From: Zanthoxylum bungeanum
Taxonomy: Eukaryota > Streptophyta > Magnoliopsida > Sapindales > Rutaceae
NCBI GenBank assembly: GCA_019454045.1
Contig: SKCR01021379.1
Span: forward strand, 61,192 to 125,191
Length of the DNA: 64,000 bases
Direction of reading: 5' to 3'
In this document: one piece after another, positions 1 through 11,042 of the stretch
Layout: every line of letters begins with the position of its first letter
How positions within the stretch are numbered: the first letter of the stretch is position 1
Translations under genes and position numbers: made by a program
The notes under the pieces: model-generated
Seen by the model: only the letters and a program-made list of their open reading frames with translations
What the model was told of the DNA's origin: nothing
Databases searched by the model: none

Positions 1-45
1 TCTAATATCAAGCATGAATAATGTAATGGATGAAGCATCAGACCC

Positions 46-1290
46 ACTCTGATACCATTTTTGCTGGGGTTTTGGGCGATAGGGCACATCGGAAGCGCGA
101 GTTCGGGTGAAATCGTATTTTAAAACTTTTTCAAAATACCGAATAAATTATTCAATATCTAATATGAATAATTTATTCATATTTCACCTAAACCTATTTA
201 TTCAATATCAAATATTAACATAAATATAGTTGAAACTTTGCGAAAATTTTACGAAAACCGATTTTCCGCAAAATGGTTTAAAATATATTTTTGACCGAAC
301 CGACTACCCGACACTTATGGAAACTGCCCAGGTCAGCTCCAATAGTGTCGGGGCAGTTCATAGGCTGCCCAAAGAGTGACGGACTCACGGTTTGGACAGC
401 CGTCACCCGGTTGGCTCAAAATCCACCCGGTAACGCCGTTTTTGGTCGTTTTCGCTTATTTCAAGTCGGAAACACTTTCCGGCAATTGTGCCAACACCCA
501 AATTACATCCAAAACATTCCAAAGACAAAACTTTCATCACAAAATCATATTTATTTCCAGGTCATACACAGAAACGAAATTTACCATAAATTCATGCTTT
601 AATCCATTTAAAACCAAGATTAATCTAATTAATCCATCACCAAATGAGTCACACCACTTATGAACAACTCTAGAAAAATTATAGGCTATCTAAGAGTGGA
701 TCAATAACTCTAGAATGGCAACTATGTTTTCCTACAACAAATTGGAATATAATTACACTAATAACTTCCAATTTCAACTTCACACATGCATCGACTTCCA
801 TCTCCATCCAATACAACCAAAAGCCCAAAATTTCATAAACAAAAGGAACCCTAGAACTATTCAAATAACTCAAGAAAACTAGAAACTAATTTCAAGCTCA
901 AGAAGATTTTGGATTACCTTTAATCTTCAATTTTCCTAAGCCATTTTCTTGAATTTCCTTTTGTTTTCCATGGATTCTTTAAACAAACTTTGGAACCTAT
1001 TTTAAGTGAAGCTCTCGGCAATGTGTTGAATGAGCAAGAGAGAGAAATAAATTTTTTTATTTTATTTGGGAAGTCACGACTTTGGTGAAGTAGGGGGCAA
1101 TTTTGTCCATTCAAAATTAAATCAAATTAAAAGCAAAACACTGTATAATATCCCATCAAAATTAGACACATCAAAATTAGACACAAATAAAGTGTATTTA
1201 AAAGTCATGCCATGTGTTCCAATCATTTGTCACCATATATCATTCAATTAATGATTAATGGATAAGGTTTGAAAAGTCATTTATTTAATC
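46..1290 (-). mobile_element. Ty3/gypsy-like LTR fragment with primer-binding site
   Basis: On the minus strand, positions 47-57 read TGGTATCAGAG, the usual primer-binding site for initiator tRNA-Met in plant LTR retrotransposons. It lies a few bases after an LTR end in CCCCAGCA (from position 62). The internal region therefore runs off the left edge of the window, and the LTR itself runs to higher coordinates. The LTR start is not visible: near 1290 the sequence changes to the leader of a copia element. Assignment to gypsy rests on LTR style and the primer site only. No coding domain is visible, so a copia LTR is not excluded. Confidence 0.5.
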
Positions 1291-1292
1291 AT

Positions 1293-1699
1293 TCAAACGC
1301 AACACGAACGCACACACACTGGACAGTCTCGTTCGAACGTAGATACGAACGTGACACTAACGATTTTGTCCTGTAAGTATCATAAACTGCAAACTTTAAT
1401 TAATATTAACTTGGTTAGTCATATACTGTAAACACATTAATCTTGGTAGTATAGATTTAAGTTATTATTAAGTTGTTCAATTATCACAAGCATACACATA
1501 GTGATAAAGTTGAAATTGATTGGTTGTTGCATAATTGGTTGAGAATTTAAAGTGTTATAATACACAAGTAATTCCATCCAATCTTTATTGACTTATATAT
1601 CTACATTTATTATATATCACTTTGAACAAGGTCATTCGTTGATCGTTGTGCAATTTGTCTTTCGTAGACTAATTGACCCTGTTGATTTTCCAGTTACAT
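1293..1699 (+). repeat. Remnant of copia leader (A1)
   Basis: This untranslated stretch before gag matches the end of the A2 leader, including GTTCGAACG-type motifs near 1330 and an AT-rich tail up to the gag ATG. The rest of the array and the LTR before it are missing, so the deletion or join falls near 1290. Confidence 0.65.
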
Positions 1700-2560
1700 A
1701 TGGCTAGCGGAAATATCACGGTTACCGGTCTCTCACGGAGAAAAACCGGAGAAATTTGGTGGAGCAAATTTCAAACAATGGCAGAGCAAGATGCTGTTCT
1801 ACCTGACAACTCTCCAGTTGGCAAAATTCATCAAAGATCCTCCGGGTCCTGTGGAGGGTGAATCCGAATTGGCCAAGGAAGAGCGAGAACAGACTTGGAT
1901 GTCTGGAGACTTCTTATGCAAGAACTACCTTTTGGGTGGTCTTGAAAATACCCTGTACAATGTGTACCAAGGCATGACTTCTGCGAAGATTCTCTGGGAA
2001 TCTCTCGAGAAGAAGTATAAAACTGAAGATGCCAGACAAAAGAAATTTGTCGTTGGTAGGTTCCTGGACTATAAGATGGTAGATTCAAGGACGGTGATGT
2101 CTCAGTTGGGTGAACTGCAATTGATCATTCATGAAATACTGGATGAGGGAATGAAACTTTGTGAGACGTTTCAAATTGCCGCCATAATTGAAAAGTTGCC
2201 TCATCATGGAAAAACTTCAGGAGCTATCTGAAACACAAAAAGAAGCAGATGAGCCTTGAAGACCTCAGTGTTCGATTGAGAATCGAGGAGGACAACAGGA
2301 TGTCCGAGAAGGCCAGCTACAAGACTCTGGAGTCTAAGGCCAACATCATTGAAGGTGTAAGGTAAAGGGTAAAAAAAAGAAGAACAGTGGAGCTGACTCT
2401 GGGAACAAGAAGTTCAAGGGAAAATGCTACAACTTTGGAAAGAGCGGTCATATGTCAAAGGACTGCAGGAACAAGAAGTCTCAGGACAAGGGCAAGAAAA
2501 AGAAAAATGAGGCCCATGTCACTGAAGGTGAGCAGCTGACTGATGATATCTCAGAGATGG
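1700..2560 (+). pseudogene. gag: copia gag (UBN2-type), broken, copy A1
   Basis: The capsid-like protein would package element RNA in cytoplasmic particles. The ATG at 1700 opens a protein starting MASGNIT, the same start as in copy A2. A frameshift near 1745-1790 moves the frame, and the open stretch from 1791 carries the conserved gag core, including DFLCKNYLLGGL, LWESLEKKYKTED and KKFVVGRFLDYKMVDS. A further shift near 2210 breaks the frame before SLEDLSVRLRIEEDN. The single zinc knuckle at about 2422-2470 reads CYNF-GKSGHMSKDC, so the second cysteine of the CX2C pair is replaced by phenylalanine. It is not functional as read. Confidence 0.85.
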
Positions 2561-2950
2561 AACTATCAGCAGTGGTAACCAAAGCCAACATAGTTGGGAA
2601 TCCGAGAGAATGGTGGGTAAACACTGGGGCTACTAGTCACATCTGTGCAGACAGTAAAATGTTTTCAATGTACCAGAAGGTCGATGACGGTGATCATCTG
2701 ACAATGGGAAACTCGTCTACCTCTCAGGTGTAGTTGGACAAGGCACAGTGGTTCTGAAGATGACATCCGAAAAGGAGCTAACATTGAAGAATGTACTGCA
2801 CGTTCCAGATATTCGGAAGAACTTGTTCTCGGGCTCTCTTCTTAGTAAGGCTGGTTTTAAGCTTGTATTTGTTTCTGATAAGTTTGTAATGACTAAGAAT
2901 GATATGTATGTAGGAAAATGATACCTAACTGAGGGCCTTTTCAAGCTAAA
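2561..2950 (+). pseudogene. copia aspartic protease, catalytic residue changed (A1)
   Basis: The retropepsin motif is visible at about 2610-2650 as REWWVNTGATSHI. In copies A2 and B the same place reads VDTGA. The Asp-to-Asn change removes the catalytic aspartate, so this protease should be dead even apart from the stops. The open frame ends with TAG at about 2731, and a second stop lies at about 2919. Downstream text resembling [14 protein letters not shown] marks the end of the copia protease region. Confidence 0.8.
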
Positions 2951-2954
2951 TGTA

Positions 2955-4011
2955 ATGACTGTTAATCGTGCTATTAATAAAGCTAGTTCGTCTGCTTATA
3001 TTATTGTGTCACAGAATGTATGGCATGGGAGGTTAGGACATGTTAATTATGATACCATGCGTAAATTAATTAACATGGACCTTATACCTAAAATTGCAAT
3101 TGATAGCCAACATAAGTGTGAAGGATGTGTTGAAGAAAAAATGCATAGAACATCATTTCATTCTATAGAACGCAGTTCTGAACCGCTAGAACTTGTACAT
3201 ACCGATGTATGTGACTTGAATATTGTGCAAACAAGAGAGGTAAAGGTAAAAGTACTTTGTCACTTTTATCGATGATAGCACAAGATTCTGCTATGTGTAC
3301 CTGCTGAGAAGCAAAGCAGAAGCTATTGAGAGCTTTGTGCACTATAAGAGCGAAGTTGAAAATCAACTTGGCAAGAAAATCAAAAGAATCAGGAGTGATA
3401 GAGGTGGTGAATATGTTTCACCATTCGGTGAATATTGTTCTGTGCACGGAATTATTCATGAAACCACTGCTCCCTATTCTCCTCAACAGAACGGAATTGC
3501 GGAGCGCAAAAACCGAACGTTGAAGGAAATGATGAATGCCATGTTGACAAGTTCGGGCCTACCCCAGAACTTGTGGGGGGAAGCCTTGCTTTCCGCGAAC
3601 TACGTTCTGAACAAGCTTCCTCACAGAAGACTGGACAAGACACCATATGAATTGTGGAAATGTTTCGTACCTTCCTACAAATACCTCAAAGTGTGGGGGT
3701 GTCTTGCCAAAGTAATGGTTCCTAAACCTAAGAAGGTTAGAATAGGACCCAAAACTGTTGACTGTATATTCATTGGATATGCTCATAACAGTAGTGCGTA
3801 TCGATTCTTGGTACACAAGTCGGAGATTCCTGACATCAATCCAAATATGATAATTGAGTCAAGGAATGCGATATTTTTTGAGGAGACGTTTCCTTGTAAT
3901 GAAAGACTAATAACTGGGTCTCTCAAAAGGACATCTGACACTGTCAATGATAGTGATCAGGTTGACTTGGAATCAGATCAACGTGTAAATACTGAGACAA
4001 TCGAGCCTTGA
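2955..4011 (+). pseudogene. copia integrase, broken, copy A1
   Basis: Two open stretches (2955-3275 and 3295-4011) carry the integrase. The zinc-binding HHCC part is seen as WHGRLGHVNYDTMRKL followed by KCEGCVEEKMHR. The catalytic core follows, with HTDVCD, IRSDRGGEY and PQQNGIAERKNR supplying the D, D and E positions. The chromodomain-free copia C-terminus follows (KVWGCLAKVMVPKPKK, VDCIFIGYAHNS). A frameshift near 3235-3270 splits the core, and the second stretch ends at TGA (4009-4011), where sister copies have CGA (Arg). Confidence 0.9.
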
Positions 4012-4065
4012 CGTAGCAAAAGAGCTAGAACATCTAAGTCGTTTGGTCCCGATTTTCTGACATAC

Positions 4066-5618
4066 TTGTTAGAAAATGAGCCTCAAAGCTATAAAGAAGC
4101 TATGGCTTCTCCGGAGGCACCTCTTTGGAAAGAGGCTATTAACAGTGAGATTGATTCGATCCTACAGAACCATACTTGGGAGTTGGTTGATCTTCCGCCA
4201 GGTTGTAAGCCGCTGGGCTACAAATGGATATTCAAAAGGAAGATGAAAACGGATGGATCAATAGATAAGTATAAGGCAAGACTTGTCATAAAAGGTTATA
4301 GACAAAAGGAAGGCTTGATTGATTACTTTGACACCTATTCACCAGTGACTCGCATCACATCGATAAGAATGCTCATAACCATAGCAGCTATATTGGTATT
4401 GAAATACATCAAATGGATGTAAAGACGACATTCTTGAATGGTGAATTGGATGAAGAGATTTACATGGAACAACCAGAAGGGTTTAGTATTCCTGGACAAG
4501 AACAAAAGGTGTGCAAACTTGTACAATCCTTGTACGGATTAAAACAAGCACTGAAACAATGGCATGAGAAATTTGACAAAGAAATGTTGTCAAATGGGTT
4601 CAAAACCAATGAGTGTGATAAGTGTGTGTACACCAAATCAACTCAGAAAGGATATTTCATTTTGTGTCTCTATGTAGACGATATGCTGATAATTGGTAGT
4701 AATCATGAAATGATTCAGTCTACCAAAAACGTGTTATCCAGCAGATTTGATATGAAAGATATGGGGATAGCTGATGTGATCCTAGGAATAAAGATTTCTA
4801 GGACATCAGACGGATATATATTATCACAGACTCATTATATTGAGAAGATACTCGATAAATATATCAAAGGGGATCTAAATGTGGCTAGAACCCCTGTAGA
4901 CCTAACTCTTCATTTATCAAAGAATACTGGTTCAAACATATCGCAACTAGAGTATTCGAGAATCATCGGAAGTCTGATGTATCTCACGAATTGCACACGA
5001 TCTGATATCGCTCAAGCTGTGAATCGGCTTAGCAGATATACGAGCAATCCAGGACACAACCACTGGAAAGCCATAGTAAGAGTTTTGAGGTATCTGAGAG
5101 AAACTTCAAAATATGGGCTACATTACGAGAGATATCCTGCTGTACTAGAGGGTTACAGCGATGCTAACTGGATATCTGATACGGTGGATTCCAAATCCAC
5201 GAGTGGATTTGTTTTCACACTTGGTAATGCAGCCGTGTCATGGAAATCCTCGAGGCAAACGTGTATTGCCCGGTCTACTATGGAATCAGAATTCATAGCG
5301 TTAGACAAAACAGCGGAAGAAGCAGAATGGCTTAGAAACTTCCTGGAGGATATTCCTAGTGGCCCAAACCGGGCAACAATAAGCATACATTGTGACAGCC
5401 AATCGGCTATTGGGAGAGCCCAAAATACAATGTATAATGTTAAGTCTCGACACATACGTCGGAGACATAATACCATACGTCAACTGCTCTCAAGTGGCAT
5501 AATAACGATCGATTATGTCAGGTCGAAGGAAAACCTAGCGGATCCACTAACTAAAGGTTTACCTCGAGAGCAAGTTGAGAAGTCATCAAGGGGAATGGGC
5601 TTGAAGCCTATCATCTAA
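4066..5618 (+). pseudogene. copia reverse transcriptase and RNase H (A1)
   Basis: The RT starts at about 4066 (LWKEAINSEIDSI, WELVDLPPG, YKARLVIKGYRQ). A one-base shift near 4390-4410 moves the frame, and the open stretch 4413-5618 carries [23 protein letters not shown] and the catalytic YVDD at 4671-4682. RNase H follows: [31 protein letters not shown] and the tail [13 protein letters not shown]. The 401-codon stretch is the longest intact retroelement frame in the window and ends at TAA 5616-5618. Only the one frameshift separates it from a full RT-RNase H unit. Confidence 0.92.
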
Positions 5619-6191
5619 GAATTGTCACTGTGGAAACCCAACTTAGTTGACTGGAGATCCCAAGATCTAGGTTCAAAAGGGACAACAGAAACTTTGTGCA
5701 ATTCAAAACGAGCACTGAAGAGTTTCGTACTCTTTCCCATTCCGATAATGACGCTGAGTGCTGTCTGTCATTGGTTAGGATAAGCTAAGGCTTTTAATGA
5801 TCACTATATTAGGAGATGAGTCCTAATGGGGGTAAAGACAGATTACCTCTTCATAGTAGATCACCTATTTCAAGTAAGAAGTGAGGCCGCTTCCATGGGA
5901 ACCTTTAAAGGGGTTACTCTAAAGTGCTTGATGAAACCAGGACCGTTGTTCAGGCCAAAATGACCAACCGTAGAACGGGAAAATGGTCGAATTAAAGCTG
6001 TGTGTTGGCAATTGTCTTGGTTTACACCAACGGCAGAACAGTTCAAGACTATGGGTCACTGGTTTGCCAAGTAAATCTGATTGTCACTCACTATGAAAGG
6101 TTCAAGGCAAAAGCTACCTATTTCGATGCAGCTTTAGTTCATGGTAACTCTCTCAAGTGTCTCCATGAATATTTGAAGAATTGTGGGGGAT
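5619..6191 (+). repeat. Conserved 3' untranslated spacer and polypurine tract (A1)
   Basis: About 570 bases lie between the pol stop and the 3' LTR. The spacer has no persuasive reading frame, but it matches the equivalent spacer of copy B (20366-20905, minus) closely by eye. It ends in a polypurine tract AATTGTGGGGGAT at 6179-6191, directly before the LTR, where plus-strand DNA synthesis would be primed. Confidence 0.7.
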
Positions 6192-6713
6192 TGTAGGAAA
6201 TTCTTCTTAATATTTCATTAAGGGTAATTTGTCTTTTGGTTGGATTGGGTGCTTGTGAGGGGTACAACCCTTTGGGGGGTTGCACCCCATCCCAAAGGGT
6301 GCCCTATTGGCACCCTTCCATGCCTTATATAAGAAGGCTTGATATCCAAAATAATAGATAGAAAACATATCCGAATTTCTTGAAAAGAGACATTTGTTTT
6401 TTCCTTTGTTTTTGAGAGAGTTTCACACCATCTTCCTAGTTCATAAACTTGTGAAGGAGTGCTCCTTGTACAAGTAGCATCCAAGTTATCCTGGGAGAAC
6501 GTTGGCAATACGAAACCGTAGAGCACTTGTGACGGGCCAATAAGTTCTTAAGGACAGAGATCATCTCGACTTGGACAATTCTGAAATCTCCATTTTCTGG
6601 TTTGTTTTAAAGGTTTTCTGGTTTTAGGGTTTCATGCATCTAGATCTACTTTTGTTGTTTGATATGTTTGTTTGCAAGTTATATTACTGTTTGATGACAC
6701 ATATTTAACAACA
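6192..6713 (+). repeat. 3' LTR of copia copy A1
   Basis: It starts TGTAGGAAATTC immediately after the polypurine tract and ends near ATTTAACAACA. A plausible TATA box (CTTATATAAGAAGG) is at about 6323-6336. The second half resembles the LTRs of A2 and B, while the first half differs, so these are subfamilies. No direct comparison with its own 5' LTR is possible because that LTR is missing. Confidence 0.75.
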
Positions 6714-7071
6714 ATCTTCATTTATCAAATACTCCACCTTAGTGTCCATAAGCAGAGAGGCTGGGGAGAAAGGCCTAAGACCTTCTGATCGCGGCATCCA
6801 ATTACTATCATAAATCCCAGTTGATTCGCCATCTCCAATCCGCCAGTATGCTGTAAGTTTCTTATTAATAACGTCACAGAGTCCCCACAGAAGTTTAAAC
6901 ACGCTCATGATATACGAAGGGATGGCTTGCGCAATTGCTTTGATGATAACTTCCATGCCCCTAGACGAAAAAAGATCGCTCTGCCTGCTCTTTAACTTAT
7001 CCAAAATTCTGAGTTTCAGGTTATCAAATAGTGCTCGCTTATTTCTCCCTAACATGGAAGGCACCCCTAGA
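6714..7071 (-). pseudogene. LINE (non-LTR) reverse transcriptase C-terminal fragment
   Basis: The minus-strand open frame 6705-7064 reads through motifs typical of the end of plant L1-type ORF2: VPSMLGRNKRALFDNLKLR, GMEVIIKAIAQAIPSYIMSVF and RIGDGES...IYDSNWMPR. The stretch between the first two blocks and the third is much shorter than usual, so an internal deletion is likely (near VINKKLTAYWRIGDGES). The fragment is cut on one side by the A1 LTR and on the other by the hAT transposon starting at 7072. Confidence 0.8.
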
Positions 7072-9810
7072 TAGACCCGGCCGGCGGTTCGGTTCCGATT
7101 CCATTCAGTTTTTTTTTAATTGATATTAATAAAATAAAATAATTTAAAATTAAGAATTTGAATTTATATAATAAACTTACAATTATATTACATAATTAAA
7201 TTAAATTACAAATAAAATTCTTATCTAAACAAATTAAAAAAAATTAAATTAAAGAGTTTGAACTTAAATTTTAAAAACTTAAGTTGCTTACGTATCCTCC
7301 AGGGGTGAGAGGAATCAAAGCTCACGTAATTCCATTACATTTTAAAGATATTTCCCCAATTGTAATTTTATAATTATTTAAATATTTAATTATCAATCAT
7401 CATCAGTGCCTGTTGAACCTTCAGCTCCAGTTCCGCTTGCACTTGTAGATGCATTATTGAACAAGTCTTCAAATTCATCAGGGGCATCTTGTTGTTGCCT
7501 CATATCAGCTCGAGTCCAATCATCCACACATGTTGTTGCTTCTAGAGTGCTTGGATGTAATGAAGACCGTCTGACTTCCAATATATTACCTCCGATGCAA
7601 AAGGCTTGCTCAACCGCAACGGTGGAAACATGTGCTGCCAATACCTCTTTACCAATAATTGATAATACATGATATACATTTTGATGTCCGTTCCACCATT
7701 CAAGGATTTGAAAATTTTTATTAACTAAACTTTCAATTGAAAACTCAAAATTTGTAGATAAATAATTATCTAATTCCTGGTGATTAGTCGTGTTATCCCT
7801 ATGTTTTTTATTTCGTTGTAATAACCAATGATCACCTGCGCTAAGTCTAGATTGCATTACGATCGTTTTGCTACTACTAGATTGTCCTACTGATTGCAAG
7901 TTATATCTTCTAACATAATCATTAAATAACTCTATTAAATCAATTTTTATTTTAGCTATTATTCTTGTAATATCAACTTCGTCTGATATTCTTAAATATC
8001 CATAGTAAGCGGGCAATGCACTATTCAAACCTTCTAATTTAAATCTAGGATAAAAAACAGCAGGAATAAGATAAAGTAAAAGAATATCTCTAAAATAATT
8101 CATCCATTTTCGTTTCATAACATTAATAGCTTCAACAAAACAATATCATTAGGATCACGACAATCAACATGCTTATCGAGAGTTCTAACAATATTCAAAC
8201 TTTTAAGAATAAATAAATGTGCTTTAGGATAATAAACACCGCTAAAAATTTGTGTAGCATCAATAAACACTTTTAAAATCTCTAAATGTTTTTCACAAAT
8301 TTCCCATTGACTAGGAAAAAGTGTGATATGTTGAACATTTTGAGAAAAAAACTACATAATGCATTTTTGTATTGTAAAACTTGACATAAAATAAAATAAG
8401 TTGAATTCCAACGTGTTGGAACATCTCGTGAAAATTTTATCGATTTAATACCACTAAATTTACAAAACTTGGCCCATTCTCTCCTAACTTGAGAATTTGA
8501 CCAAATACAATTAACTACTTTTTTAATAGGCTCAATGAAAGGTGATAATTTTTCCAAACCATCTTGAACACATAAATTAAAGACATGACATGTGCAATGA
8601 ACATGAAAAAATGACTCTAAATTTGGTTCGCATATTTCTATTAAATCATTGATTGATGCAGTATTTGCAGATGCATTATCAAATCCAACTTTTAAAATTT
8701 TACCTAATAAACCATATTCATCAAAAATTACTTTCATCATTCTATAAATATTTTGTGCAGTTTGTTGTTCATCAAAAACTCTAAATGCAATAAGTCATTT
8801 TTGCATGTTTAATGATGCATCAATCCAATGACAAGTCACACCCATGTATGAGTGTGTTCGCCAATGGTCACTCCAAATAACAGAACAAATAGATAGACGT
8901 CTTTTAATATCTCTAAATGTTTCATTTAAAATAATTTTACCATATTTGTATAATTTAAAATTTTGACTTTTTTTATATTTCTAGTCATTTACATGCAGCA
9001 GGATTTAAAGCATTTTGAACGTAATTCGTAAAAGTAATTTTTTCACCAAAACGTTAATTTAGTAAATTCTTCTCTATTTTTAGCATCAGAATATTTAAAT
9101 AAATCTAAAGTACTCGTACCTCTACTAGATAATGCGTACATGGCCATTTGAGTTTGCGTCGTATCAAGTCCAATTTCAACCGCATGATGTATTTCCAGGT
9201 GTTTGATCATATTGCCGTATCCACCAGAAAATTTATAAGAAACCCCACAATGGTTGCATACTGCTCTTGAACCTTCATCAGCAACGTCTAAATGAAAATG
9301 AATTTTGAAAACATCCGAGGAACGAGACTTAACTTCTCTTCTCCGTGAACCGATACTAGGGTCGCTCTATTGGGTTGGCACAATTGACATTGTATTCTTA
9401 GATGAGCTTGCCATTTGTTGTTTAAGAATTTTTAAGAAAATTATAGAATTGAGAATGATAAATTGTAATTTGTAATTGTAAATGAGAGAATTGAGAATAA
9501 GAGAATTGTAAGAATTGTAAGAATTGAGAAATTTGTGTGTTGAAATAATGAAAAATCACCCATATTTATATATTTTTAGAATTTTTTTGTGAAACCTAAA
9601 CGACTCCTAAAATTAGCCGTTTTATTACCATTATTAGGGGTAATTTGGGAAATCCCCAAATTTATTTAATTTTTTTGGACGTTGGGGCAGGAGCAACGAC
9701 TCCCTGCCTCCAAACGGGCCCAGCCCAACGGCTAGTAGCCGTTGGGGGAACGATTGGAACCCTAGGGTTCCAACCGATTGGAACCTTAGGGTGGTTCCAT
9801 CTGATTCCAA
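7072..9810 (-). mobile_element. hAT (Ac/RICESLEEPER-like) transposon, right end truncated
   Basis: The left end at 7072 is TAGACCCGGCCGGCGG followed by subterminal GGTTCGGTTCC repeats, matching the termini of the second copy at 36624-38258. The right subterminal part (about 9690-9810), with GGTTCCAACC-type repeats and GGCTAGTAGCCGTTGG, also matches that copy, but the terminal repeat is missing and copia LTR sequence starts at about 9811. Inside is a transposase gene on the minus strand. The element landed in the LINE fragment on its left. No target duplication can be checked because the right end is gone. Confidence 0.85.
7393..9414 (-). pseudogene. hAT transposase (BED finger, RNase H fold, dimerisation domain), broken
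   Basis: The enzyme would cut and join DNA at hAT ends in the nucleus. Reading begins with ATG at 9414-9412 (MASSSKN), with an in-frame TAG at about codon 16. A BED zinc finger follows (AVCNHCGVSYKF ... MIKHLEIHHA, CX2C then HX4H). The middle frame 8282-8740 has VGFDNASANTASINDLIE with a catalytic-type Asp, HVHCTCHVFNLCVQDGLE and DVPTRWNSTY. The last frame 7393-8118 has the DUF4413-like part and the hAT dimerisation block (ILEWWNGHQNVYHVLS, VAVEQAF). Stops and frameshifts separate these blocks. A TATA-like stretch lies at about 9560-9575, minus strand. Confidence 0.88.
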
Positions 9811-9974
9811 TTAAAACATCATCTACAATTTTCCAGGTTTTTTGTCTCATTCTATAAGGTTTAAGGTTTAAAAGAAATATTGGCATGTTAGTGTAGATTT
9901 GTTTTCTGGTTTTGATGTTCCAGATTTGTTTGTTGCATGTTAATTTCATTTTATAACATATTAATTCCCCAACA
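9811..9974 (+). repeat. Partial 5' LTR of copia copy A2
   Basis: The stretch matches, in inverted orientation, the distal part of the copy B LTRs: ATCTACAATTTTCCAGG, then TTGGCATGTTAGTGTAGATTT, ending CCCCAACA at 9974. The upstream part of the LTR is missing. The first bases of the leader read ATCTCAAGAACTTATTA and do not match the common initiator-Met primer site, so the primer tRNA is unknown. Confidence 0.75.
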
Positions 9975-10106
9975 ATCTCAAGAACTTATTAATTTTAGTG
10001 TTGTTAGATGAAAATTTGCATGTATTAATAAGGAAATTTTCTGGAAAATAGTTTTTATGCATGAAAAATACGCAAAGGCGTTCGAACGCTCGATGAACGC
10101 ATAGGA

Positions 10107-10418
10107 AAAAATTTGAATTTTCGTAAGTATGTTCGAACGCGTGTTCAAACGCAACTTGAATGCAAGCCTTCTGCCTTAGAACGTTCGAACGCGTCTTCAA
10201 ACGCAACACGAACGTAAACCCTCTGGAACATTTCGTTCAAATGTGTTTTCGGACGCTACACGAATGTAAACTCTCTGGAACATTCCGTTCGAAAGAGTTC
10301 TCGAATGCTACATGAACGTGAACTCTCTGGAACACTTCGTTCGAACACGTTTTCAAACGCTACACGAACGTGAACTCACTAGACAGTTTCGTTCGAACGA
10401 AGATATGAACGCGACACT
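10107..10418 (+). repeat. 52-bp tandem array rich in GTTCGAACG, copia leader
   Basis: Five units of 52 bases run from 10159 to 10418, with a poorer unit before them. Units share the frame AACGTGAACTCTCTGGAACA followed by TTCGTTCGAACG-type and ACGCTACACG-type blocks. The core CGTTCGAACG is its own reverse complement. The same array is present in the leader of copy B (about 35210-35560), and one unit remains in A1. A related pair of units, in the opposite orientation, is in the SIRE-like LTR at about 16975-17070. Confidence 0.85.
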
Positions 10419-11042
10419 AACGAATTGATCCTAGAATTGTTTCTAAATTGAAAGAGGCTTAGATTAACTTAATTTATTATAATATTAACTTAGTGAAATC
10501 ATATACTATATTACAATACAATAAAGTTGGTAGTATTGATTTAAGTTAATATTAGGGTGTTCAATTATCACAAACATACAAATAGTGATAAAGTTGAAAT
10601 TTAATTGTGTGTTGCATACTTGGTTGAGAATTAAAAGTGTAATCATACACAAGTAATTCCGTCCAATCTTGATTGATTTATATATATATATATATACACA
10701 CACAATTGTATTGTGAAATTGGAAGTGTAATACTAAGATTGAATTCCTAAGAGATTCTGTTGAGGAAGTGTTTAAAGGATATTCTGTCAAAAATAAGATA
10801 AGAGCCTAAGTGGTCAGGGATTTAAGTGGTTACTCCGGACCCCCTCGTCATCTTGGAATATTCCTTTATTTACTTATCATAAGAAATTTTAGTCGTAAAT
10901 TCAAGGACTTGTATTTATTGGTACTACTGTCCAATATAACAACGAGTGGATACTTGGTATATCACTTGAACAAGATCATTTGTTGATCGTTGTACAATTT
11001 GTCTTTTGTAGTTATTGATCGCTGTTGATTTTTCAGTTACAT

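Larger units (their letters stand above)
1293..6713 (+). mobile_element. Ty1/copia retrotransposon copy A1, 5' truncated
   Basis: The order gag, protease, integrase, RT, RNase H, 3' LTR is diagnostic of Ty1/copia. The 5' LTR is missing: the copy starts inside the leader, about at the last unit of the GTTCGAACG-rich tandem array that is fuller in copy A2. The 3' side is complete, with a polypurine tract and an LTR. A1 is the most complete coding copy of this family here, but it is broken by stops and frameshifts, and its catalytic protease aspartate has changed. Copies A2 (9811-13476) and B (19762-36275) belong to the same family. The exact copia lineage cannot be fixed without a tree. Confidence 0.9.

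Noticed and set aside
291..663. Overlapping plus frames of 103 and 95 codons
   Set aside because: They lie inside a minus-strand LTR with promoter-like layout, show no motif and overlap each other in different frames.
9975..9995. Initiator tRNA-Met primer site in copia A2
   Set aside because: The bases after the LTR (ATCTCAAGAACTTATTA) do not match TGGTATCAGAG. The primer may be another tRNA or an internal tRNA fragment, but I could not assign it.
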